DNA of 37,500 nucleotides from Chondrilla cf. caribensis (taxonomy: Eukaryota > Porifera > Demospongiae > Chondrillida > Chondrillidae): positions 4,533,966-4,571,465 of the forward strand of contig OZ026557.1 of assembly GCA_964020155.1 (NCBI GenBank), written 5' to 3'. Of this stretch, positions 1 to 31,380 are shown piece after piece. The translations under genes and the position numbers were made by a program. The notes beneath the pieces were generated by a model, which was not told the origin of the DNA, did not search any database, and was given only the letters and a program-made list of their open reading frames with translations. The stretch's first letter is position 1. Every line of letters begins with the position of its first letter.

Positions 1-675
1 ACTTTCGTTCTGAAAACGACATCTACCATCTCAAGAAGTAGCAAATGAAATGTAAATGCGAAAGAAGTGAGCATTCTGGTGGTAGGAGCCCATTTTCATT
101 ACGTATTCGTTACGGTACTTACCTGTACTACTCCGTAAACGATTAAACTCCGTTTTCTCAGAAATTACGGAATACGTTAAAGTACCCTTTTTGACCGGAG
201 GCCTTCAATTATATCATGCCACTAAAAAAATCCTGTTTATTCTGATAAATCAAGAAACTGAAGTGCTTGATCATTAATTGTGGGAATCTACTATATGATG
301 AAACCACCCCCCTCTCAAGACCTATGTACGCAGACAAGGTTGTGGGAATGAATATTTATTTTGGTTCAAACACCTTGTCAGGAGGTTGCATGTGCTGAGT
401 ATATATAGTGTTGAATTCTGGTCACAGCGCATCACACTGTCCAAACCTACATAGGATGTACAGTAAGAACTAGCTATAACATTATCAGTCAAGAAATATA
501 AAATCATACATAATATAGTAATACGAATGAGGGTATTTATATGGATCACGTGTGTGTATAAAAGCTACAGTAGGTAAAAGTATATGCGACCCTGCCCCCC
601 TCGTGTATAGTGTTGGAGCAGGTTGGAACGTCTATCAGCCTTTCCGTCGCTTACATCACGAAGAAGAGTGTCTAA
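1..675. other. Intergenic region upstream of the first MRH receptor gene
   Basis: I see no gene here; open frames are short and unlike any family I know. A segment around 405-455 (ending in TCACACTGTCCAAACCTA) recurs in modified form near 4555-4600, between the two MRH genes, so part of this flank is either a dispersed repeat or part of the tandem duplication. Confidence 0.5.
547..564 (+). promoter_or_regulatory. Possible E-box and TATA box of the first MRH gene
   Basis: CACGTG at 547-552 is followed by TATAAAAG at 557-564, about 112 bases before the start codon at 676. The spacing suits a TATA promoter with a short 5' UTR. This is motif-based only; no such pair was noticed upstream of the paralogue. 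Confidence 0.3.
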
Positions 676-4495
<3,820 letters not shown>

Positions 4496-4952
4496 TTACT
4501 TTAGTTATTTGTTTGTTTATGTTTTTGTTTGTTCCCGACCAGAGACCTTTGTTGTGCTATGGGGTCAAACTCTGGTCATGGAGTCACACTGTCCAAACCT
4601 AAAAAAATATTGCCAAAATATACCTCTTTCGGAGGTTATACGTACTGCATAGTGTCTGTGGTGCTATGGGTCAGATTCCGGTCTCAACAACATATTACAC
4701 TACTAGACCCTTTAGACCATTTACACGTGTGTTATTCGGCATAGTAACATGAACATGTGATACGCATGAGGCTGGCACACCACATGCAGCAGGGATGATG
4801 CAATGCTAGCAGAGTGCACAAACGGTGGACTATGACGCAATCCCGGAGAGCCCGTCATGTGGACAATTTGAACATTTATAATACTCTAGAAAACTGCTGA
4901 TGTCCGAAGCAGTCTTACCGTCTCCTTTCTGATATTCATTGACAACACCCAA
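4496..4952. other. Spacer between the two MRH genes
   Basis: No gene seen. Two diverged copies of a short segment (GTGCTATGGGTCA type, near 4553 and 4662) resemble a stretch at 405-455. The promoter of copy B must lie here; no TATA box is obvious. Confidence 0.5.
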
Positions 4953-6003
4953 ATGTGGCTTCCTCTCTTTTCTCTCCTCTTCGTGTCCTTGTCGCTGTTC
5001 GCCTTCAGAGGTTCGAGTGCTGTGAAGTGTACGTTGGACGGCTACAATCCCTGTATGTGTATTCTGAGTGATGGCTACCGTGGAAGTGTTGATTTGACGC
5101 CCATTTTCAAGGATGGTCCAGTTTTCTGGTAAGCTAAATTGTATCTGCATGTAAGTTATGGTCCCCGTTCGAAAGATGATGGTCACTTCCAATGTGTACA
5201 ACTACGTATTAAATAAAATTTAGTAATGCAAAAAATATTGTAGTATTATATAGCATTAGAAAATGTATTATCTGGTTCCAGAAGGACGGTTGGATTCTCA
5301 TGCACTGATACTGTCTGTGACTGGGTCTCGTTGTGTAGATAGTAGAGCTAGTTAATGATCAGCACAGACCCCATAATCCAATACCATCAACTATGGAACC
5401 ATTTGTACTTAACAGTCTGCTGTGGTCCATGGTAGATCTGTGAACAAAGCCACTTTCACCGTGCAACCTACATGAGACCATAAGCTGAATCTCTCATTCA
5501 TACAAACCTTTCTCTAGTCTTTGCACGTGTGTACGTGGCTACAATGATTTCAGGAAAGGGAACTGCTATTAACTGGTCATTTTCATTAATGAATCCTCAA
5601 GCTGAAATAAATTTTATAATTGGAAAACACAAGCACATCTGATCAATTGCGATAATCTTTCAAGTAATTATCTGTCCAGTGCTAGTGAATAGTTGTGATG
5701 AGGGAAATAGGGTCAAGTTAGGTTTCTTCTTACAATCAAAATGATGACAAGCCATTGTTGTGCCCATCTCCATGGTCACAGCTTTCTTTACAGTCCACCT
5801 TCACTTCCCTGTTCATAGGTGGATACATACAGATTATCCAAGACTGAAGAGCTGTTATGGAAGTGAACCTTACCAAGTAAATGTTTATATGTATGCACAT
5901 GTACACAAGCACACTCAGACGCATACATGCACGCACACACACAGATGCACGCACACAAATGCACACGCACATACACATACATAAAAACACACACAAACAC
6001 ATG

Positions 6004-6075
<72 letters not shown>

Positions 6076-6894
6076 ACATCACAAACACATGCACATATAC
6101 AACCCACACACATACTGTACATCATCTGTTTGACCATGTTCAGCCATCTATATGAATGTACTGCATGTATGCGTATTCTCATCCACACTGCCTCCTATAC
6201 TGTTTCACAACTGATTTACAGGCAGAATGGGTGGACTACTACCATGATACTGAATTGTATGTTTTTGGGAGTCGGGAGAAGATTGCTAAGGAGTGGATTG
6301 TCACCCAGTTCCTCCCCGAGAAGGACATCTTTGAGTTTGTGGTGAAATATGAAGCTTCCAGGCACTTCTACTCCCTGGAGATTACCTACACCTATGATCC
6401 CACCACAGACCACGACATGGTTTCATTGAATTCTCCCGGACCGAGTGGTTTGGTAAGGGGTTTGGTATTAAACGTACTGCACTAGAAATTTGTTGAGACA
6501 TGCAAACACTCTTGAGACAAATTACTGATAACGAACTGATTTTGAGGGTCGTTAAAGTTTGTCGTAATGAGTTTTTATTGTATATACAGTTGAACAAACA
6601 CTCTTGCAAAAAAGGTGCATACACACACAAAGGCATGTACACACACATGCATGCACACAAGCACACTCATACCACTAAACACACAACATAAAAGCATATA
6701 CCATAATATTGATGTTGGTAGGAATTACACCTTAAGAGCAAATACGTTAAGCCGGTGCTGTTAGCAGAAAGTGATGCAGTTGGTGGACCTGTGGAGGATG
6801 ATGTGTGTGCCAGGTGGGAGGGGCAGAGAACACCCTTTGCTGAGCTGGGACTACTGAATTTGGCTGCGCCTGTGTATGTGTACCAGTGTGTGTG

Positions 6895-6965
<71 letters not shown>

Positions 6966-6981
6966 TGTGTGCGTGTGTACC

Positions 6982-7015
<34 letters not shown>

Positions 7016-8328
7016 TGTGTGTGTACATATGCATGTGTACTATGAACATAGCGAAATGTAAAGATATGCATCTGTTGAAAAATATTCACAATTTGTTCAA
7101 TCATTATCGTACTTTCTTTCAGGGTTAGGCTCAATTCCACAGCCTCCACATCCTCTGTGGAGTATCACCTTGGAGTCTGTGTGAATCCTCTGAAGGATTC
7201 TGTTCTATCGAAGAACTGCACTGCTGTGAGGAGAACATTAACCAATGCCAAACCTGAGGACGTGTGTATTGGAACTAGCTCTGTTGCACAGCTAACAGAT
7301 CGAAGGGGTCAGCCCATCATGTGCTGTCACAGTGTTTACTGCATGATCTGTTGTTAGCTAGCATCGCATGATAGTCTGTGATTCCTACCTTATGTAGACC
7401 AAGGCTGGATACTGTTGAGGTATCCTTACAGTGACTTTGTCGACGATTGCAACGGATATGTTGTGACTGAAATACTGTTTACTTGTGACCGTCGAGATCA
7501 AGCTGTGAGTGAGGTTTTCTTGCTTTGTTCACGTAGGACAGAACTTGCCCATACCTTCACAAGTTGTGTTTTTGAATAGAATCTAACCTGTTGTTACTGC
7601 TGTTTTTTCTGGTCTCTGTGTAGTCCCTGTCGCCAGTGTATCCGGAAGACCATTTTGACGTTGTTTGTAGGTACCAGTTCATTTGGCCTACTCATTTAGC
7701 CTGTCCCAACTTGACCTCACCCAGTGGAGGTAGCCCCTCATCCTTGAATCCCTCCTCCATACTCCTGGGGTGAGTGTGAGATGTCCCTCCAGTGGTCGTA
7801 GTGTACAGGATGTGCTATTGTACTTTGTGTTCTTTGTACAGAATGAGTGGAAGTGTCCTTGTCCTCCTCCTCCTGGTCACTGTTGGAGTGACCGTATCAA
7901 CGTGCTATTTGTGTAGAAGAGAAAGAACCAGACGTTCAGTTGACTTGGTACGTAAGTAGCATTGAGCAAGTTAATCACTCTTTCGTGACACACAGTATAC
8001 TCTTCAGATAGAAACTGTTTGAATTTAAATTAGCAACTGATGTGCAAGCTTAATCAGTGAACATTCCAGGATAAGGTTTCTTGTGATTATTTTTTCTAAT
8101 GACTTGTTTCCTGGAACATGGTAATTTTCAATAAAATTACTAAATATACATATTGTTCCAACTTGGTACTATTGTAACAGTATATAACTGTCTTTTCATA
8201 TTGTCTGTGTTTGATCATTTTGTCACATCATTCAGAGGGAGCCAGTCACTGAAAGCTCCCCAATCCAAGGCATATTGGAGGACTCACCAGGTATCCCAAC
8301 GAATGAAGAAGAAATGTCAGAGGATTGA
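4953..8328 (+). CDS. MRH-domain type I membrane protein, copy B (mannose-6-phosphate receptor-like)
   Basis: Tandem paralogue of copy A with the same nine-exon structure and identical phases: 4953-5128, 5819-5876, 6222-6452, 6722-6873, 7123-7307, 7398-7504, 7624-7769, 7842-7947, 8236-8328, giving 417 residues. It opens with MWLPLFSLLFVSLSLF as signal peptide and shares CILSDGYRGSVDLTPIF and CRYQFIWPTHLACP with copy A. Exons 1, 4, 7 and 8 are nearly identical between copies, while exons 2, 3, 5 and 9 have diverged. The membrane helix is the same, but the tail differs: it ends NEEEMSED and lacks the dileucine motif of copy A. Probable role is a sorting or surface receptor with a divergent MRH fold; the ligand is unknown. 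Confidence 0.78.
6007..6074 (+). repeat. (CA)n microsatellite, MRH-B intron 2
   Basis: Pure CA run preceded from 5890 by imperfect CA/CG-rich sequence. It occupies the same intron, in the same orientation, as the CA tract of copy A, so the seed predates the gene duplication. Confidence 0.95.
6886..7026 (+). repeat. (GT)n microsatellite, MRH-B intron 4
   Basis: GT tract with TAT and GCG interruptions, beginning about 12 bases after the exon 4 donor (6874), in the same place as the GT tract of copy A. Confidence 0.95.
7666..7901 (+). other. Gene-conversion tract in copy B (partner 3687-3922)
   Basis: Partner of the near-identical 236-base tract in copy A; exon and intron bases are equally conserved, which points to recent sequence transfer and not to protein-level selection. 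Confidence 0.85.
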
Positions 8329-9027
8329 AAATGAAAATGGACTGATTTTATTACTGTTAACGTTTTTAATGAGTTATACATTGACCTACTTGACTGTTGT
8401 ATGCTTCTGTATAAGACTTAGTATCTCCAGTGTCCTGTAATGAAGGGGTCACCTTTTGTACATAATTATGGCATGTATACTCTTATGCTTGATATTATAG
8501 TGATCCTACACATGACTGCAACACTGGCTTTATTAGTGCATTTAATATTCTAAAATCAGATAGGTTACAGTGGCGGGGTGGTCAGCTGGCATGATTCTAG
8601 GCTCCAGGTCGCGGGTTTAAATCCTCCTACGATGTTTTTTTGCATGAAAAAAATGAGCTCACTTCCTGGTGGTCAGTTGCAATACTCTCTACAAAGAATC
8701 GTAGGGGGGAGCTTTGGGACTCGCAACTGACTTCCCAGCTAGAATAGTGTCTGCATTCATGGAATGACCAAGTACACAGTCTCTGTGGGAAGTCCCTGTA
8801 CAGCTGTCCATAAGTGTCTTTCACACTAAGCGGGTGACCTTTTTTTCAAATCATGCACACACTCATTACACGGGAACACTTATTAGTATACCAAATACAG
8901 CATGCATGCTACAATAAGACAATATATGGTGCTGTATGTAACTCCGCTATGCTATAAGGTAAGTGGTGAGTTGAAAATAAATTAGGAGCGACATACAATG
9001 TATTCTACATATAAACTATTCATATAT
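8329..9027. other. Spacer between MRH-B and GMP synthase (convergent)
   Basis: No gene seen. It holds the 3' ends of two convergent genes and a tRNA-derived SINE. A TTTATT at 8529-8534 could be the polyadenylation signal of GMP synthase on the minus strand, but it is about 500 bases past the stop. Confidence 0.5.
8571..8850 (+). mobile_element. tRNA-derived SINE
   Basis: An A-box-like stretch (GGTGGTCAGCTGG, about 8577-8589) and a B box (GGTTTAAATCC, 8614-8624) are spaced as in a tRNA gene, but no acceptor stem or anticodon arm can be folded, so this is a retroposon head and not a tRNA. The right end is unclear; unstructured sequence continues to about 8850. Confidence 0.55.
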
Positions 9028-17584
<8,557 letters not shown>

Positions 17585-17597
<13 letters not shown>

Positions 17598-17636
17598 TTC
17601 CACAGTCCAACTAGTGCGATAAAATGGCGGAAAAGC
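17585..17636. promoter_or_regulatory. Bidirectional GMPS/POLR2D core promoter with paired YY1-like motifs
   Basis: The start codons of two divergent genes are only 26 bp apart (17598-17623 between them). Each is embedded in an ATGGCGG motif: AAATGGCGGC on the minus strand over the GMPS start and AAAATGGCGG on the plus strand over the POLR2D start. AANATGGCGGC is the vertebrate YY1 consensus, which often overlaps start codons of TATA-less housekeeping genes. No TATA box is seen. Confidence 0.6.
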
Positions 17637-19384
17637 CGAAAGATGCCGAAAACGAACAACAACAAGAAGATGCTACTGTACTACGCTTCGGAAAAGGTAA
17701 CACTATTGAACGAATGAAAGTGTAATATTTGATAGTAAGTATTAAACAAGTGACTTGTAAATTGCTCTAAGCCAAACTGTTAAATACTTCAAACGGTTGG
17801 TATTTGTTGTACCTACTTATAATCTGTACATAATCACCGCTCGAATCATAGTTAGTGTTATTATGAACTATTTCAACTAACCACGGCCTTCTGCTTACTC
17901 GTAAGACAGATAAAACTGACTCTTAAATTAAGGGAACGTACAGGGTAACTGGGAATGCCTGGTTGACTTAGAATGGGCTTCTGTATAGGCACCCTTCATC
18001 TCCAGATAATGATATTTGTCTTTGAATGTTGTGTGACCTAGCTACGGAGATGAGACCAACATTAACTTGTATTGATAACTCAGTGCTAGAATCCCTGAGG
18101 CCATCAATTCCAAGCCATCCCACCATGCCCCACACTAACACAACACCCCAATGTATTGTTTTGGATATTGATTTGGAGTCTTATTTAATGTGGGGAAGCC
18201 TACACCCTTGAAGGCTACCTTTCAAGGCACCCACAAATACACTAATCAATACAACGACCAAACACATACACAGAGATTGCAGACAATGTCTAATAGTTAC
18301 AAAGAAGAGTTTTAATTCAGTGTTGGTAGGTCTTGGTCTTCTCTTTGTATCTTCCCATGTGTTGGTGGGGGTGCAGGGAAAAATGTCATAAATCATCACC
18401 ACTGTCAGGATTTGAACCGGGGACCCATCCTTTGGTATAGCTTTCATCCTCCCCATCAGCTAACTGCACCCCCCCCCCCCATTACTGGGAGTCTTATTAG
18501 TAGCCCTCCGGGCTAGTGGCCTCCCCAGAACACCTATCTACCGACCTATATTTGTGGGGAACACTGTGACCTCCCAGTCTAGGGAGATATGTATGTACAT
18601 TCACCTCCAATGTGGAGGACACATACAGACATCTCTCTTTTTTTCTTCTCATTCAGACTTTGATAATGCGGACGCTCTGTTGATCAGCGAGGTGAAGATG
18701 TTACTGGAGCACAGGAAAGCCCAACACGAGAGCAGTGAAGAAGACACGGAACTCTCCAATGTGTTCCTGAAGACTCTTGAACACTGCCAGACCTTCAGCA
18801 AGTATAACAGCAGGGAAACAATAGCAGCCGTTAGAACGTGGGTCTCTCTCTCTGTGTATTTGTGCTTGTGCATGTGCGTGTGTGTGTGTGTGTGTGTATT
18901 TGTGCTTGTGTGTGTGTGTTTGTGTATTTGTGCTTGTGTGTGTGTATTTGTGCTTGTGTGTGTGTGTGTGTATTTGTGCTTGTGTGTGTGTACACATGCG
19001 TGTGTTTATGTGTAGTGTCATGCATCATATACACAATGTACGTGCAAACTACGGAAGATATGCATGTACACGTGTGTATGGACAGTGTGTGTGTATCCAT
19101 GCACCTCTGTATGTACATTGTGTGTACGTACATATGACATCGATCTGTATCCGTATATACATGCATGTGTTACCGTCCATGCATTTCGTTACTACTCATC
19201 CACGTGCAGGACCCTCCAGCAACATCCGCTGCACAAGTTTGAACTGGTAGCTCTGGCCAATCTCTGTCCCACCAACCCTGAAGAGGCCAAAACTCTCCTG
19301 CCCAGCCTGGAGGGAAGATTCGACGACACCACTCTGGCCGAGATTCTCGATGACGTACGGACGCACATAAGCTACCAGTACTGA
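17624..19384 (+). CDS. POLR2D: RNA polymerase II subunit RPB4
   Basis: RPB4 pairs with RPB7 to form the stalk of RNA polymerase II in the nucleus. Three exons: 17624-17696, 18657-18837, 19210-19384, giving 142 residues, the same length as the human protein. Recognisable stretches are [42 protein letters not shown] and the C-terminal SLEGRFDD with ILDDV and the final ISYQY. Introns are phase 1 and phase 2 and both use GT-AG. The first exon ([19 protein letters not shown]) is short and acidic as in other animals. The gene starts 26 bp from GMPS and ends 118 bp from the stop codon of ESF1. An ATTAAA at 19448-19453 is a plausible polyadenylation signal; a further AATAAA at 19625-19630 would lie antisense past the ESF1 terminal exon. 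Confidence 0.97.
18300..18470 (-). mobile_element. tRNA-derived SINE, POLR2D intron 1
   Basis: On the minus strand an A-box-like GCAGTTAGCTGATGGGG (18467-18451) is followed by a perfect B box GGTTCAAATCC (18418-18408). No full cloverleaf can be made. The body after the B box differs from the SINE at 8571, so it may be another family. A poly(C) run at 18470-18480 adjoins the head. Confidence 0.55.
18880..19000 (+). repeat. GT-rich tract after POLR2D exon 2 donor
   Basis: Alternating (GT)n and GTATTTGTGCTTGTG units of about 20-26 bp, starting some 40 bases after the donor at 18838. It reads GT on the plus strand, the sense strand of this gene. Confidence 0.85.
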
Positions 19385-19447
19385 TGTACACACATCATGC
19401 ATGCATGGATACCCGCACATTCGTTGATTCATATTGTTATAACAATT

Positions 19448-19453
19448 ATTAAA
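19448..19453 (+). terminator. Putative polyadenylation signal of POLR2D
   Basis: ATTAAA lies 64 bases after the POLR2D stop, inside the 118-bp gap to the convergent ESF1 gene. It is the only standard-type signal in the gap on this strand. Confidence 0.4.
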
Positions 19454-19502
19454 AATGATGTGAAAGAATTGAAAGGAAACATACAGGAATGTCACGTGAC
19501 CA

Positions 19503-28048
<8,546 letters not shown>

Positions 28049-28140
28049 TGCAGCTATCACGGGTCCACAGTTTCACTTTTTAAATTTGAAGTGGGAATGA
28101 GACTGCAACTCCTCCCATTTTCAAAGTCCCCGCTGCCCCA
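28049..28140. promoter_or_regulatory. Bidirectional ESF1 / SAND-SAM promoter
   Basis: Ninety-two bases separate the start codons of two divergent genes. The plus-strand start is again inside an ATGGCGG motif (CCCAATGGCGGATA), as in the GMPS/POLR2D pair. No TATA box is evident; a TTTTTAAATTT stretch lies at about 28076-28087. Confidence 0.5.
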
Positions 28141-30501
28141 ATGGCGGATACTAAGAAGGTAGAGGATGTTGTTGCTGAAGCTTTAGCTGGGTTAAGCGAA
28201 CACCAAGAACCTACCCAGAGACCTATAGTCAACGGAGACACAGAGACAGAGGAAGATACGTCGGAAACATCAAGTTCTTCGTCAGATTCGACCGGGTCGA
28301 GCGAGCAGAATTCGATGCTCGAAGATGAGTTAGGTCCTTACTATCCGGTAACTTGCGGGGAAAACGAAGCTAAGTTCTATCTAAATCGCTTCGCACGAGG
28401 AAGTGTCGGCAAGTGTGTGCTGTTTAAAGATGATTGGCTGACGCCGAACGAATTTCAGGCCGTATCGGGTCGTCAGTCATCGAAAGATTGGAAAAGAAGC
28501 ATTCGATACAAAGGGAGATGTATAAAGGAGCTCATTTACGAACAGAAGTTCCAGGAACACAGAAGAGAGTGCTCTTGTCCGATATGCTTGGGAGAGAAGG
28601 AGTGTGTCGAGCTAAAGGACGCCGACTCGGTGAGCTATTATATTTCTTACCAATTTCCGAGACAACGTCTTTTATCTACTGTCGACGTATGTGTGGTCCA
28701 AAGCATCATATAAGCTTTAGCTTTAGTTTCTGTTAAATTACAAGTTTAATTTAATAATTGTTTCATCCATGGAGATATTAAGGTCACCGTGTGTACCAAA
28801 TTGTCAAGGTGTTGTTATTTCTTTCACTGTGATATGTGTGTTTGTTGTTGTTGTTTTATTTCTTATCTGTACTGTGTGTATATGTTGTTATTTCTTTCGC
28901 TGCAAAGCTATTTGTTGTGTTCATTCTGTCCAGCCGCGTTTGCACATAAAGTCATTTCTCGTGAATCGCCAAGCCTTTTTCATCCTCCACAGTATCCCAA
29001 TACCAATCTCGTGTGTAAACAGAAAAAAAATTCAGTTTAATCCACCTTGCTTTATGAAGAAATTCCAACGGAGTAATATGAATTCACTTCACCTAATAGC
29101 CCCCAATTTTTCCATGCGAAAAATCCTTCCTAACATACTGTGTGTTGTGAGCGGGAAGGTTGCAAGGGAGACTTTATCGAACATGAACAACCACATGCAG
29201 TGGTTACATTTGTCTTCCTAAAATCCCAGTTGTATTGCCTGTGTGAAACACAGTATTAGTTCCTTCTCGATGGTGTGTGCTGGTTTCTGGTGGTCATGGG
29301 ACAATCGTGTGATTAAGACTTTCTGTGTTCACATATGGTGTCTTGAGGATTCACCTACGTAGGTACTTCCAAGGGTGTGCATGGGTCCACTGACCGATCA
29401 ACTTATTGTCAGTTTGGAAGTTGTTTACTAAAAACATCCTTTATTTCTCTAAGCAACTAACTTGTATGTCAGTGATTACTGGACTATCATATTGTAATAG
29501 CCAATTATATGTATGTACCAACCAGGAGTGTGTACTAACCGGGAGTGTGTACTAACCGGGAGTGTGTACTAACCGGGAGTGTGTACCAACCGGGAGTGTG
29601 TACCAACCGGGAGTGTGTACCAACCGGGAGTGTGTACTAACCGGGAGTGTGTACTAACCGGGAGTGTGTACTAACCGGGAGTGTGTACTAACCGGGAGTG
29701 TGTACTAACCAGGAGTGTGTGCTAACCAGGTGTGTGTACTAACCAGGAGTGTGTACTAACCAGGAGTGTGTACTAACCAGGTGTGTGTACTAACCAGGTG
29801 TGTGTACTAACCAGGAGTGTGTACTAACCAGGAGTGTGTACTAACCATGAGTGTGTACTAACCGGGAGTGTGTACTAACCTGGAGTGTGTACTAACCAGG
29901 AGTGTTTACTAACCTGGAGTGTGTACTAACCATGAGTGTGTACTAACCGGGAGTGTGTACTAACCGGGAGTGTGTACTAACCAGGAGTGTGTACTGACCA
30001 GGAATGTGTACTAACCAGGAATGTGTACTAACCAGGAGTGTGTACTAATCAGGAGTGTGTACTAACCAGGAATGTGTACTAACCAGTAGTGTGTACTAAC
30101 CAGGAGTGTGTACTAACCAGGAGTGTGTACTGACCAGGAGTGTGTACCAACTGGTATGCATAATATGGTATAACTGGTATGGTAAGTGCTGTGTGCCTAT
30201 GTTAATATAAATTGTACAATTGCAGTAAATATACAGTGCATAGCAGTGATGTGTGTGTGTATTCCCATCACGGTGTACAGGTTACCGTACCTTTGGCCAA
30301 GCGGAGGAGAAACGGGATACAAGAGGAAGGGACCCCGGTGGCTACACCTCTGAACACAGGGAGAAGCTCCACCAGAACAAGGAGGCAGAAAACAACAACT
30401 TCAACGCCTCTGCCGACTTTTTCCGGTAGGGAGAATTGGAAACAGGAAACAAAGAATGAAATTGAAATGGAATCAGTACCCACACCAGGTGTGATTGTAT
30501 T

Positions 30502-30580
<79 letters not shown>

Positions 30581-31380
30581 TAGTATGTTTGTTTACGATG
30601 TGCATATTATCATATCTTGATGTCTGACACCATCCTTCAATACTGCTAACATTCTGAAGTACATATCACACTTCACACAGGGTACATCATTATCCTTATC
30701 AATCCCTGTATCATTATCTTTTGCCAGATCAATTTCCAGACCCGCACCCTTACATAACAACCTCAGGACTGTGCTTACAAATCTACCAGATATAGACCCA
30801 CACCCAGACTAATACTTGAGCCCACACCTAGACCAACTCCCATACTCACACCCATTTCCAGACCAAGTCCCATTTTCAAACCCATATCCATACCCAGTCT
30901 CTATAACCCAGACCCTTACACAAACCCATACCCATACTAGTACCCATACCCAGACCCATACCCAGTCTCTATAACCCATACCCATACACAAACCCATACC
31001 CATACTAGTACCCATACACAAACCCATACCCATTCTAGTACCCATACCCAGACCCATACTCATACTGTCACTGTTGATCTACAGATACCATCCCGACTGA
31101 CATGAGGATAAGACGACCTCGCAAAGCCAAAGGACACATGTATCACACAAAGATAGGAACCTTCTCTTCTCCTCCGAAATACTGGAGTGTGGAGGATGTT
31201 GGGGAGTTCCTCCAAGCACAAGGCTTTTCGGATGTAATGGAGGCTTTTGGGGACCACGAGGTGGATGGGAAATCCCTGCTACTCCTCGAAGAGCGTCACT
31301 TGATGGAGAGTTTCAACATGAAATTAGGCCCTGCTCTGAAGCTTTTGGATTGCATTGAGAAGCTCTCACATCCTAACTAG
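28141..31380 (+). CDS. SAND and SAM domain nuclear protein
   Basis: Three exons: 28141-28629, 30281-30488, 31085-31380, giving 330 residues. Residues about 30-60 are acidic and serine-rich. Residues about 78-155 form a SAND domain: GKCVLFKDDWLTPNEF, the diagnostic WKRSIRYKG, then ECSCPICLG as zinc-type cysteines. A basic linker has LAKRRRNG and RRQKTTT, fitting nuclear localisation, and RIRRPRKAKG precedes the SAM domain. The SAM domain (about 252-325) has YWSVEDVGEFLQAQGF, VDGKSLLLLEERHLME and MKLGPALKLLDCIEKL, the pattern of polymer-forming SAM domains of Polycomb-like proteins. SAND domains bind DNA or chromatin in DEAF1 and SP100, so a transcriptional or chromatin role is likely. It may be related to SAMD11-type proteins, but I cannot confirm orthology. 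Confidence 0.87.
29517..30152 (+). repeat. 17-bp TACTAAC minisatellite, SAND-SAM intron 1
   Basis: About 37 units of 17 bp; the main variants are ACTAACCGGGAGTGTGT and ACTAACCAGGAGTGTGT. Most units contain TACTAAC on the sense strand. The array ends about 130 bases before exon 2. CGGG variants cluster at the left, CAGG variants at the right, with local blocks repeated. Confidence 0.95.
30501..30577 (+). repeat. (GT)n microsatellite after SAND-SAM exon 2 donor
   Basis: GT tract with a GAGGG interruption, starting 12 bases after the donor at 30489 (GTGTGATTGTATTG then GTGTG). It reads GT on the sense strand. Confidence 0.95.
30790..31070 (+). repeat. ACCCATACC-type minisatellite, SAND-SAM intron 2
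   Basis: Short units of six to nine bases (ACCCATACC, CCCAGACC) are organised into longer blocks that include CAGTCTCTATAACCCA (repeated about 70 bases apart) and CATACTAGTACC. It ends just before the exon 3 acceptor and may act as its pyrimidine-rich upstream region. Confidence 0.8.

Noticed and set aside
8571..8640. tRNA gene
   Set aside because: A and B boxes are present but acceptor and anticodon stems do not pair; read as a SINE head.
28769..29221. 150-residue open frame with a hydrophobic stretch
   Set aside because: It lies in SAND-SAM intron 1 and composition looks like random AT-rich DNA; no family recognised.
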